A DNA stretch of 7,905 bases from Thermodesulfobacteriota bacterium (GCA_947259475.1 CAMYLW010000124.1:1-7905); one strand, 5' to 3'; positions 1 through 5,801 are shown, numbered from the stretch's first letter. The notes: a model not told the origin generated them from the sequence alone. Made by a program: numbers and translations.

Positions 1-742
1 GGCCAAACAGATCGCCGAATTCTTGCCAAGCCTCTATAATCACAGGCTTAGCAGACTTGATCGCCTCGTCCTGCGCTTTTTTTGCCTCGGTATAGACCTC
101 GGGCATTCCTACTGGACCGATGCTAATTGGATTCTCCGGATCTAGCCGCATTTGCGGTTGGTAGGGTGGCAGATAGCGGTCAACTTCCTTTTGGTCGAGA
201 ATCTCAATGGGCTCAATCACGTGGGTCAAAGTAAAGCCATCCAGGTTGATGATAACAGGCAATAAAACTCGAGAATCCTCAGCCACCCGGAAGGCGTGAA
301 GCGTCAGATCAAAAGCCTCCTGCCCGTTTTCCGCCACCGTTTGAATCCAGCCGGTATCACGGCTCATCATCATATCGGAATGGTCGTTCCAGATACTGAT
401 TGGACCAGAAAGCGACCTGTTGGCCACCGTCATAACAATTGGCAGCCTCAGGGCCGATGCTATATAACAGATCTCCAACATGAGCGCTTGCCCTTGCGAG
501 CTGGTGGCGGTGTAGGTTCTGGCTCCAGCCGCTGAGGAGCCGCAGCACGTACTCATTGCCGAGTGCTCCGATTCCACTGGAATAAACTCCGCATCAAGAT
601 GGCCGTCAGCCACCAACTCGGCCAAGTGCTCGACAATGTGGGTCTGAGGCGTGATTGGATAAGCGGCCACCACATCCACATTGGCCAGCTTCACCGCCTC
701 ACTCACGGCAATCGAAACCTCAATGCCCACCCGTTTAGCCAT
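1..742 (-). CDS. porA: 2-oxoacid (probably pyruvate):ferredoxin oxidoreductase, alpha subunit, 3'-truncated by window edge
   Basis: Alpha subunit of the heterotetrameric pyruvate or 2-oxoacid:ferredoxin oxidoreductase, a cytoplasmic thiamine-diphosphate iron-sulfur enzyme that converts pyruvate and CoA to acetyl-CoA, CO2 and reduced ferredoxin, or runs in reverse. About 247 codons are visible and the frame is open at base 1, so the C-terminal part is missing. The N-terminal domain shows the family signatures AAYPITPQT (about residues 26-34), FIPVESEHSAMS, TATSSQG and IWNDHSD. The ATG at 742-740 is chosen because a GGAGGAG ribosome site lies just upstream inside the end of porD, with only two bases between the porD stop and this start, suggesting translational coupling. 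In such operons the beta subunit gene follows, so porB is expected to the left of the window. The sequence does not separate pyruvate from branched-chain 2-oxoacid specificity; pyruvate is the likelier substrate. Confidence 0.9.
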   Translation of the reverse strand, partial: MAKRVGIEVSIAVSEAVKLANVDVVAAYPITPQTHIVEHLAELVADGHLDAEFIPVESEHSAMSTCCGSSAAGARTYTATSSQGQALMLEICYIASALRLPIVMTVANRSLSGPISIWNDHSDMMMSRDTGWIQTVAENGQEAFDLTLHAFRVAEDSRVLLPVIINLDGFTLTHVIEPIEILDQKEVDRYLPPYQPQMRLDPENPISIGPVGMPEVYTEAKKAQDEAIKSAKPVIIEAWQEFGDLFG

Positions 743-744
743 AT

Positions 745-1038
745 CTACTCACTCTCCTCCACCATGCTGATCGCATCAGCAGGGCACTCGCGGGCACAGA
801 TCCCGCATCCCTTGCAATAAAAGAGGTTCGGCTGATAAAACCCCAGTTCATTCTGGGTGTAGACCATATCGGGACAGAATATATAGCACTGCCCGCATTG
901 AATGCATTTTTCGTAATCGGTTTCAGGACGTTCTGAGCGCCAGTCACCCGTTTTCAGCTCAGCAGAACTTCCAGGCTTCACAATGGCACATCCTAAAGCC
1001 AAATCTTTCCAGCTAACCATTCCAGTTTCTTTCGCCAT
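745..1038 (-). CDS. porD: 2-oxoacid:ferredoxin oxidoreductase, delta (ferredoxin-like) subunit
   Basis: Small 97-residue iron-sulfur subunit that carries electrons from the thiamine-diphosphate centre to external ferredoxin. Two complete 4Fe-4S motifs are visible: Cys45, 48, 51 and 55 (CIQCGQCYIFCP) and Cys75, 78, 81 and 85 (CKGCGICARECP), the usual bacterial 2x[4Fe-4S] layout. An N-terminal extension of about 40 residues precedes the clusters, as is normal for PorD subunits. The ATG at 1038-1036 has a strong AAGGAG site 7-8 bases upstream, within the last codons of porG, and only three bases separate the porG stop from this start. It sits between gamma and alpha subunit genes, matching the gamma-delta-alpha-beta gene order known for archaeal and Thermotoga-type enzymes. 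Confidence 0.93.
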   Translation of the reverse strand: MAKETGMVSWKDLALGCAIVKPGSSAELKTGDWRSERPETDYEKCIQCGQCYIFCPDMVYTQNELGFYQPNLFYCKGCGICARECPADAISMVEESE

Positions 1039-1041
1039 TGT

Positions 1042-1590
1042 TTACTCCTTTACCACAGTCTCTTGATAAGCCCGCTGAGATGCCTGGATGTTCTTCACGG
1101 CAATACGGCCAAAGCGTTCTTCTAAAGGCCCTTCTAAGGCCGAAAGCGGCAACAAGTCGGTTGCCTTCAGCATTGCTCCCAGCAGGGTAGTGTTCGTAAT
1201 GGGGATCCCCATGGTCTCAATGGCTATTAGGCTTGCATCTACTAATGCCAATTTGGCAGTGATTCCAGTGCGTTCGCGAATTTCTTCCGCACTCTTGGTA
1301 GTATTAAGCACCACTATCCCATCATCTTTCAATCCGGCACCAACATTTACGATGTCAAGGAGAGTGGGATCCAAAACCACCACAATATCGGGCTCGTAGA
1401 TTTTCTCTCTGGTGCGGATAGGCTCATCGCTTACCCGCACATAAGCCATAACCGGTGCGCCCCGCCGTTCCGGGCCGAAGCTCGGAAAAGCTTGGGCGTA
1501 CTTACCCTGTTCAATAGCCGCCAGGGCGGTCAACTCCGCTGAGGTCACCGCTCCCTGGCCGCCTCGCCCGTGAAATCTGATCTCGATCAT
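1042..1590 (-). CDS. porG: 2-oxoacid:ferredoxin oxidoreductase, gamma subunit
   Basis: Gamma subunit (182 aa) of the same ferredoxin oxidoreductase complex. The N-terminal GRGGQGAV motif (residues 8-15), followed by [20 protein letters not shown] (about 36-55), is diagnostic of the POR gamma domain. This domain helps build the CoA-binding part of the enzyme. Length is normal for a stand-alone gamma subunit. Translation starts at ATG 1590-1588, with an AGGTGGAG ribosome site about 7-10 bases upstream. It is the first gene of the visible operon porG-porD-porA, with gaps of three and two bases. The 173 bases separating it from recR contain a weak promoter candidate and a short tandem repeat. POR and VOR gamma subunits are similar, so the substrate remains inferred. 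Confidence 0.92.
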
Positions 1591-1644
1591 GGCTGTGGCT
1601 CCACCTCAATAATAACCGGTAAAATCTCTTATGGGTAGGATCTT

Positions 1645-1662
1645 AGCGAAAGTCAGCGAAAG
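1645..1662. repeat. Tandem 8-bp repeat AGCGAAAG with 10-bp period, upstream of porG
   Basis: AGCGAAAG occurs at 1645-1652 and again at 1655-1662, one helical turn apart, 55-72 bases upstream of the porG start. Directly beside it, 1665-1676 reads TTGTTTTCACAA, an imperfect TTGT/ACAA palindrome that resembles half of a Rex-type redox repressor site. Both could be regulator binding sites for the por operon, but chance is not excluded for repeats this short. Confidence 0.3.
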
Positions 1663-1691
1663 GTTTGTTTTCACAAGCAGAGATTAACTTA

Positions 1692-1720
1692 TCAATAACC
1701 CTAGAGACCAGGTGAGTCAA
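1692..1720 (-). promoter_or_regulatory. Candidate sigma-70-type promoter for porGDA
   Basis: On the minus strand TTGACT (1720-1715, five of six matches to the -35 consensus) is followed after exactly 17 bases by TATTGA (1697-1692), which keeps only the TAT of the -10 consensus. The position, about 100 bases upstream of porG and after the recR stop, fits a separate promoter for the por operon. The weak -10 keeps confidence low. Confidence 0.22.
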
Positions 1721-1763
1721 GAAGTTTCCGGCGTTACAAGCAGTTCGCTCCGTTCTGCCAGCT

Positions 1764-2363
1764 TCAGCAAGATTCTCTTCGCCCCTCCATGGCCCTCTTC
1801 AAGGTGACAGCATCAGTATATTTCAGATCTCCACCCATTGGAATTCCCTGGGCAATTTGGCTGACACAAACTCCCTGCTTTAGCAAAAGCCCGGTGATGT
1901 AAGTGGCTGTGGCTTCCCCCTCGGCGCTAGGGTTAATAGCAAGAATGACCTCATTAACGGACTCCTGCTGCAATCGTGCCAGCAATTCTTTAATCCTCAG
2001 GTTTTCAGGGCCAATTCCATCGAGCGGGGCCAAAACCCCCTGGAGAACATGGTAACGGCCTCTGAAGGCACCTGCCCCTTCTAAAGCCAGGAGGTCTCCC
2101 ACCTCCTCCACCACACAGAGAATTCCATCACGGCTGGGATCCTTACAAATCTTGCAGGGATCAGCATCTGTAAGATTGAAACATCTGGAGCAGGAACCTA
2201 TGTCTTGCTTAACTTCGGAGATGCTAACAGCAAGGGACTCATTGAACTCCCCTGAGGTGCGGAAGAGGTACAACGCCAATCGTGCTGCTGTTTTTTGGCC
2301 AATCCCGGGGAGTTTGGACAAATTATTAATAAGTCGCTCCAGCGAGGGCGGATAGATACTCAT
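1764..2363 (-). CDS. recR: Recombination mediator protein RecR
   Basis: RecR (199 aa) works with RecO, and in some bacteria RecF, to load RecA onto SSB-coated single-stranded DNA at gaps and stalled forks. All domains are intact and in order. The N-terminal helix-hairpin-helix is near LSKLPGIGQKTAARLA (15-30). A four-cysteine zinc finger uses Cys58, 61, 70 and 73. The Toprim domain has VVEEVGDLLALE (84-95) and INPSAEGEATATYI (143-156). The C-terminal Walker-B-like segment ends at GRRE. Length matches the usual 195-205 residues. ATG 2363-2361 begins the canonical product; an AAAGGAT ribosome site precedes it. It is the last gene of the dnaX-ybaB-recR cluster but is separated from ybaB by 319 bases containing a repeat element, much more than in most genomes. 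Confidence 0.97.
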   Translation of the reverse strand: MSIYPPSLERLINNLSKLPGIGQKTAARLALYLFRTSGEFNESLAVSISEVKQDIGSCSRCFNLTDADPCKICKDPSRDGILCVVEEVGDLLALEGAGAFRGRYHVLQGVLAPLDGIGPENLRIKELLARLQQESVNEVILAINPSAEGEATATYITGLLLKQGVCVSQIAQGIPMGGDLKYTDAVTLKRAMEGRRESC

Positions 2364-2381
2364 AACAAATCCTTTGGGCCA

Positions 2382-2620
2382 AGCGTCCGTTGTCCGTGGT
2401 CAGTAGTCGGTTGTTAAAAAGCAAAACCGCTTACCGTCAATCATGCTCCTTTTCCGTCATTCCGGAAGGCGCGAAGCGGCTATCCGGAATCCAGGAAGAA
2501 GAGTAGTTACTGGATACCGGATCTCGGCTCCGCCTCGTCCGGTATGACGATTACTACTGTGCATATGCTCCTAACGCTTTGCGTTATTCTTGCTACGGAC
2601 CACTGACAACTGACAACTTG
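2382..2620. repeat. Composite element A: inverted heptad-repeat arms around a large palindrome
   Basis: This fills most of the 319-base gap between ybaB and recR. The left arm (2382-2416, plus strand) is five degenerate 7-base units of form GTNGTCN, for example GTTGTCC at 2389-2395 and GTGGTCA at 2396-2402. The right arm (about 2597-2620) has the same family on the minus strand, with GTTGTCA twice and GTGGTCC. The arms therefore form an inverted pair, like the ends of a small non-autonomous mobile or repeat element. The core holds the palindrome at 2455-2549 and a small hairpin TAACGC-TTT-GCGTTA at 2572-2586. No ORF with a recognisable product lies inside. The remaining bases 2621-2682 show nothing identifiable. 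That it moved in as a unit is inference. Confidence 0.7.
2455..2549. repeat. Large imperfect palindrome made of two nested hairpins (REP/dRS3-like)
   Basis: Two 40-base arms (2455-2494 and 2510-2549) match each other in inverted orientation at 31 of 40 positions across a 15-base loop. Each arm is itself a hairpin. The left has ATTCCGGA (2459-2466) and TCCGGAAT (2483-2490). The right has ATACCGGA (2514-2521) and TCCGGTAT (2538-2545). Both have 16-base loops. The T-A pair of the left hairpin is A-T in the right, a compensatory change. The design resembles the ATTCC...GGAAT dispersed repeats known in Neisseria (dRS3) and similar palindromes seen in many anaerobe genomes; the relationship is by form only. 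Confidence 0.75.
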
Positions 2621-2682
2621 TAAGAGGGAGAGGTTTTGATAAATATCTTAATTGGTCCAAATTGACAAGGCGTCTGCGCCTG

Positions 2683-3015
2683 TCAGAACATCCCTGGCAT
2701 TTTCATTCCACCGGGGAGCTTCAGGCCGCCGGTGAGTTTACTCATCTCTTCGGCCGCCATTTCCTGCGATCTCTTCAAGGCATCGTTTACTGCAGCAACA
2801 ATCAGGTCCTGCAGCATTTCTATATCATCGGGGTCAACCACCTCAGGTTCCAGGTCAATTGAGAGCAGTTCTTGACGTCCGTTGGCCTTGGCCACTACCA
2901 TGCCGCCGCCTACAGAGGACTCCACAATCTTATCCCCAAGTTCCTCCTGCATCTTGGCCATCTTTTCCTGCAAAACCCTGGCCTGTTTCATCATATCTCC
3001 AAAACCCTTTGCCAT
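2683..3015 (-). CDS. ybaB: YbaB/EbfC family nucleoid-associated protein
   Basis: Small DNA-binding protein (110 aa) of the YbaB/EbfC family, which forms tweezer-shaped dimers and coats DNA; the family is almost always encoded between dnaX and recR. The sequence has the typical methionine- and glutamine-rich N-terminal helix (MMKQARVLQEKMAKMQEEL, about 8-26). The conserved core follows: SSVGGGMVVAKANGRQELLSI (about 33-53), then the LEPEVVDPDDIEMLQDLIVAAVNDAL region. A glycine- and methionine-rich tail ends at GMF. ATG 3015-3013 follows an excellent AAAGGAGG ribosome site. It lies 124 bases downstream of dnaX and 319 bases upstream of recR. Co-transcription of all three genes is likely from known synteny but not shown here. 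Its exact role beside DNA repair is not settled for the family. Confidence 0.95.
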   Translation of the reverse strand: MAKGFGDMMKQARVLQEKMAKMQEELGDKIVESSVGGGMVVAKANGRQELLSIDLEPEVVDPDDIEMLQDLIVAAVNDALKRSQEMAAEEMSKLTGGLKLPGGMKMPGMF

Positions 3016-3093
3016 CTATATCCTCCTTTATTCCGATATATCAAACCACCAGTTCTAAGAGCCTGGTTATAGTTTCAACCGTCAACTCTTTTT

Positions 3094-3114
3094 GCAATCC
3101 GAAATCAGAAATCT
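3094..3114 (+). repeat. Solo heptad-repeat tract, GAAATCN family
   Basis: Three 7-base units, GCAATCC (3094-3100), GAAATCA (3101-3107) and GAAATCT (3108-3114), lie in the dnaX-ybaB gap. The preceding bases 3071-3084 also fall on the 7-base grid (AGTTTCA, ACCGTCA). No inverted partner is visible within the 124-base gap, so this is a single arm or a remnant. Confidence 0.5.
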
Positions 3115-3139
3115 AAAACGTCCCTACGGCGTCCATTCT

Positions 3140-4798
3140 TTACTTCTTCTTCTCCGGCCCTACCCGCACCTCTACAATCTCGCCGCCGAATATCTCCAAG
3201 GCTTCAGTCACTAATGGGTGCTTTAAGGCCTTCTGCTGCTGGAGCCTTTGACGGTCCGTCTTCAGCCGCTGCTCCCGCCGGATTTCCTCACTGCCGACTT
3301 TGAGGGTGACTTTAACGCGCTCTCCAAAAATCTCCCGTGCCAACCGGCTGAGTAAACCGAAACTCTCCCTCTCTTTGACCATTTCATAATCAAACTCATG
3401 GCCGTTGAAATCGAGCTCCAGACAGTCAGGCTGTGGTTCTCTGACACTCACCCGCTCAAGGCTAGCAGCAAGCGCTGGCTTTTCCTGGCGCACTCTTTCA
3501 ATACAATCATCCCACCTGGCCCCAGCAGGTTCAGCAATAGTTGTGGACTCAGCCGACTCTGCCTCTTCCGTGGGAGAATAATCAGAAGATACCTCCTGCT
3601 CACCTAGGTCCTCCTCACTTGGATAGATCTCCGCTGCGGCAGGGCCGCCTCCAGAGATTCTCTGCTCCAGTTCATGCACCTGAGAGATGACGGTGTCGAT
3701 ATCCATGACTTGGGGAAGCTGAACCAACCGGAGAAGGCTCATCTCCAAGATCAACTTGGAGTTGCTGGATCTTCGGATCTCCTCTTCTCCCTTGAGAAGA
3801 AAGTGAAAGAATTGTTGGAGAGTAGCGCCACTGACGTTGGCGGCCTGCTCTTTTAACTCGGCCAGCTCAGCTTCGCTGAGATCAACCAGTTTCTGCGGCT
3901 CATCGCTTATCTTTGCCACCAACAAATTGCGAAAGTGCGCAGCCAGCTCCTGACAAAAGCGCCTCAAGTCATGCCCATGAAGGAAGAGCCGCTCAACGAT
4001 CTCCAGGCAGCGAACCGCGTCGCCGTTGAGAATCGCGGCAGCAGTGTCTAACAGAGCTTGGCGATCAATAACACCCAGAACCTCCAGCAGGTCTTTGTCA
4101 TCGATATTCTTCCCGGAGAAGGCGATCATCTGCTCGAGGAGGCTTTGCGCATCCCGCATGCTTCCTTCAGCCTCCTTCGCCAGCAAACGTAAACTTATAT
4201 CACTGATCTCAATACCCTCTTCCTGGGCAATGTGCCGCAGATGTTCAACTATCGCGTTACCAGCGATACGACGAAACTCGAAGAGCTGACAGCGGCTCAT
4301 GATGGTGATAGGAATGCGATGGGATTCGGTGGTTGCAAAAATGAAAATTACATGTGGTGGTGGCTCTTCCAGCGTCTTGAGTAACGCATTGAAGGCCGGC
4401 GGAGTGAGCATATGAACTTCATCGATTATATAAATCTTGTAGGGGCTCTTGGCGGGTCGATAGCGGATATTCTCCCGCAACTCTCGAATTTCATCGATGC
4501 CCCGGTTGGAGGCGCCGTCTATTTCTAGTACGTCCAGTGAGGCTGATCCAGTAATTTCCACGCAAGATTCGCATTCATTGCAGGGGGTAGGGGAGGGACC
4601 TTGGGCGCAGTTCAGTGCCTTGGCCAGAATCCGGGCCACAGATGTCTTGCCGATCCCACGGGCCCCGCTAAGCAGGTATGCATGGCCAATTCTTTCAGCC
4701 GAGATAGCATTGGTGAGGGTTTGGACAACATGCGGTTGGCCGACAACTTCTTCGAAGCTCTGGGGCCGCCATTTACGTGCCAATACAAGATAGGACAT
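3140..4798 (-). CDS. dnaX: DNA polymerase III subunits gamma/tau (clamp loader ATPase)
   Basis: DnaX (552 aa) is the ATPase of the clamp loader that places the beta sliding clamp on primed DNA. Visible motifs in order: the canonical start MSYLVLARKWRPQSFEEVVGQ-like segment; Walker A GARGIGKT (45-52); a zinc site with Cys64, 73, 76 and 79; Walker B DEVH (126-129); sensor 1 around FATTE (154-158); the SRC arginine-finger motif (168-170); and sensor 2 GSMRDAQSLLEQ (212-223). An acidic linker (roughly 385-420) and a basic C-terminal domain follow. Length suggests a medium tau-type protein; I see no obvious A-rich frameshift site that would make a separate gamma form. ATG 4798-4796 is preceded only by a weak AGGA about 12 bases upstream, set within a possible leader hairpin. 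It is the first of the dnaX-ybaB-recR cluster. Confidence 0.97.
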   Translation of the reverse strand: MSYLVLARKWRPQSFEEVVGQPHVVQTLTNAISAERIGHAYLLSGARGIGKTSVARILAKALNCAQGPSPTPCNECESCVEITGSASLDVLEIDGASNRGIDEIRELRENIRYRPAKSPYKIYIIDEVHMLTPPAFNALLKTLEEPPPHVIFIFATTESHRIPITIMSRCQLFEFRRIAGNAIVEHLRHIAQEEGIEISDISLRLLAKEAEGSMRDAQSLLEQMIAFSGKNIDDKDLLEVLGVIDRQALLDTAAAILNGDAVRCLEIVERLFLHGHDLRRFCQELAAHFRNLLVAKISDEPQKLVDLSEAELAELKEQAANVSGATLQQFFHFLLKGEEEIRRSSNSKLILEMSLLRLVQLPQVMDIDTVISQVHELEQRISGGGPAAAEIYPSEEDLGEQEVSSDYSPTEEAESAESTTIAEPAGARWDDCIERVRQEKPALAASLERVSVREPQPDCLELDFNGHEFDYEMVKERESFGLLSRLAREIFGERVKVTLKVGSEEIRREQRLKTDRQRLQQQKALKHPLVTEALEIFGGEIVEVRVGPEKKK

Positions 4799-4867
4799 GA
4801 GAAGGGAGATTCCTATGTTAGATGGATAACATTTATCTCCCTCTCCCCCAGGAAGGGGGGAGAGGGA
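4799..4867 (-). promoter_or_regulatory. dnaX leader with two competing hairpins
   Basis: In the minus-strand transcript, segment 4867-4838 can form a 12-bp GC-rich hairpin with a 6-base loop. Alternatively, 4845-4835 can pair with 4810-4799 (11 pairs with one bulged base), enclosing a second stem ATGTTA/TAACAT (4815-4820 with 4827-4832). The two folds share 4838-4845 and cannot coexist. The second ends directly before the ATG and holds the weak AGGA ribosome site in its internal loop. Regulation of dnaX translation by this structure is inference. Confidence 0.4.
4838..4867. repeat. GC-rich 12-bp inverted repeat (CCCTCTCCC/GGGAGAGGG type)
   Basis: A perfect 12-bp stem (4838-4849 with 4856-4867) around loop AGGAAG sits between tRNA-Ser(GGA) and dnaX. 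Neither strand has a following T-run, so it is not a standard intrinsic terminator. It could be a repetitive extragenic palindrome or a weak pause site between the tRNA genes and dnaX. Confidence 0.6.
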
Positions 4868-4891
4868 ATCAACTTGGAACTAGTGCGGAAA

Positions 4892-4897
4892 ATTATA
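4892..4897 (-). promoter_or_regulatory. Candidate -10 box for dnaX
   Basis: A perfect TATAAT lies on the minus strand between tRNA-Ser(GGA) and dnaX, about 95 bases upstream of the dnaX start. No convincing -35 box is found 16-18 bases further up, where the tRNA 3' end lies, so this is only a candidate. Confidence 0.25.
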
Positions 4898-4913
4898 TTG
4901 ACAACAAATAGAA

Positions 4914-5007
4914 TGGCGGAGAGAGTGGGATTCGAACCCACGGTTCCGGGATAAGCGGAACACACGATTTCCAATCGTGCCCCTTCGGCCAACTCGGGCA
5001 TCTCTCC
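4914..5007 (-). tRNA. tRNA-Ser (anticodon GGA)
   Basis: Class II tRNA of 94 bases on the minus strand. The acceptor stem GGAGAGA (5007-5001) pairs with TCTCTCC (4924-4918). The discriminator G is at 4917 and an encoded CCA at 4916-4914. The anticodon stem CACGA/TCGTG holds loop TTGGAAA with anticodon GGA at 4972-4970, which reads UCC and UCU serine codons. A long variable arm and the T arm with GGTTCGAATCC complete a serine tRNA. It lies just upstream of dnaX and downstream of a second tRNA-Ser on the same strand. Confidence 0.97.
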
Positions 5008-5016
5008 GCATTTTTT

Positions 5017-5136
5017 GCTGTCAGCCTTCAGCTTTCAGCTTTTGTCCTACGAGATTGACTATCAAATTTATAAAACTTCACTCATATCTTTCAAGTTTAT
5101 GTTTTCCTGCTGACAGCTGACCGCTGATAGCTTCAA
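5017..5136. repeat. Element B: inverted heptad-repeat arms between two tRNA-Ser genes
   Basis: The left arm has four 7-base units on the plus strand (GCTGTCA 5017-5023, GCCTTCA 5024-5030, GCTTTCA 5031-5037, GCTTTTG 5038-5044). The right arm 5109-5136 carries the same family on the minus strand (GCTGTCA, GCGGTCA, GCTATCA in minus reading). The arms enclose a 64-base AT-rich core without an ORF. The whole 120-base unit occupies nearly the entire gap between the tRNA genes. Confidence 0.68.
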
Positions 5137-5139
5137 GAA

Positions 5140-5235
5140 TGGCGGAGAGGGTGGGATTCGAACCCACGTGCCCGGCTCTTCACCGGACAAGTCGATTTCG
5201 AGTCGACCCCGTTACGACCACTTCGGTACCTCTCC
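5140..5235 (-). tRNA. tRNA-Ser (anticodon CGA)
   Basis: Class II tRNA of 96 bases on the minus strand. The acceptor stem GGAGAGG (5235-5229) pairs with CCTCTCC (5150-5144), with discriminator G at 5143 and encoded CCA at 5142-5140. Anticodon stem GTCGA/TCGAC encloses loop CTCGAAA with anticodon CGA at 5200-5198, which reads UCG. The long variable arm is typical of serine. Its 3' half (T arm and acceptor) is nearly identical to that of the neighbouring tRNA-Ser(GGA), while the D arm and variable arm differ. It lies 62 bases downstream of tadA. Confidence 0.97.
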
Positions 5236-5263
5236 GCAGTAGCCAGTAGAAAAAGTATCAATG

Positions 5264-5272
5264 ATTTTATCA
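5264..5272 (-). promoter_or_regulatory. Candidate extended -10 promoter for the tRNA-Ser genes
   Basis: On the minus strand TGATAAAAT (5272-5264) fits the extended -10 form TGNTATAAT with one mismatch. It lies about 28 bases before the 5' end of tRNA-Ser(CGA), in the 62-base gap after tadA. The matching -35 region is poor, which extended -10 promoters can tolerate. Confidence 0.35.
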
Positions 5273-5297
5273 GAACTCCAAAGAGTTAGAAACCAAT

Positions 5298-5750
5298 TTA
5301 GCGTTTAGCTCGGAAAAAAGCCCGGAGTAGAACCTCGCTTGCCTCAGCCAAGATGCCACCATAAGCCTGCAGACGGTGGTTCAGCAGGCCGTCAGTGCCA
5401 ATTTGATAGACAGATTCAATGCCGCCCCCCTTGGGATCCGTAGCCCCATAAACCACCATGGCTAAGCGCGCCTGCACCATTGCTCCCACACACATAACAC
5501 ACGGCTCCAGAGTTACATAAAGAACGTGGCCCGGTAGCCGGTAATTAGCCAGTTGCTCTGCTGCTTGCCGGAGCACGAGAATCTCGGCATGGGCTGTGGG
5601 ATCATTCAGGCTGATGGGTCGGTTGTGGGCCCGCGCAATAATGTCACCATCTGGAGTAATTAGAAGCGCCCCCACCGGCACTTCTCCCTGGAGCGCACCC
5701 TTCTCTGCCTCTGCCAGGGCATCGCGCATGTAGGTTTCGTGTTGATTCAT
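5298..5750 (-). CDS. tadA: tRNA-specific adenosine deaminase TadA
   Basis: TadA (150 aa) deaminates the wobble adenosine of tRNA-Arg(ACG) to inosine. The zinc and catalytic motif of the cytidine-deaminase fold is complete: HAE at His54-Ala55-Glu56 and PCVMC with Cys84 and Cys87. The N-terminal PVGALL segment (25-30) and the FFRAKR C-terminus also match bacterial TadA. Length is normal. ATG 5750-5748 is used by alignment with the family start region (MRDALAEAEKG begins at residue 8); there is no clear Shine-Dalgarno, so coupling to pyrF translation is possible. The pyrF stop is 57 bases upstream. Two serine tRNA genes follow; they are not the enzyme's known substrates. The order tadA, tRNA-Ser, dnaX, ybaB, recR matches conserved bacterial synteny. 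Confidence 0.95.
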   Translation of the reverse strand: MNQHETYMRDALAEAEKGALQGEVPVGALLITPDGDIIARAHNRPISLNDPTAHAEILVLRQAAEQLANYRLPGHVLYVTLEPCVMCVGAMVQARLAMVVYGATDPKGGGIESVYQIGTDGLLNHRLQAYGGILAEASEVLLRAFFRAKR

Positions 5751-5801
5751 AGGGCACTTCGTTTATCAATGACCCCCAGTCTTCGCGCAACGCTCGAAAT
5801 A

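Noticed and set aside
735..947. 70-codon minus-strand ORF overlapping porD
   Set aside because: It is a frame shadow of porD, whose own frame carries eight correctly spaced cluster cysteines and a strong ribosome site.
2382..2620. CRISPR array
   Set aside because: The repeats are 7 bases long, degenerate and contiguous, with no spacers of regular length, and no cas genes are present.
4838..4867. Intrinsic terminator for the tRNA-Ser genes
   Set aside because: The stem is strong but no U-run follows on either strand, so it is listed as a hairpin repeat and not as a terminator.
4601..4954. 117-codon plus-strand ORF ending in MAERVGFEPTVPG
   Set aside because: It runs antisense to dnaX and then through the tRNA-Ser; the ending is the familiar spurious antisense-tRNA peptide.
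4813..5001. 62-codon minus-strand ORF over the tRNA-Ser(GGA) gene
   Set aside because: It is a translation of the tRNA itself (SNPTLSA-type tail), a well-known false gene.
5274..5287. AACTC/GAGTT hairpin after tadA as a terminator
   Set aside because: The stem is only 5 bp and no T-run follows on the minus strand; it also overlaps the likely tRNA promoter region.
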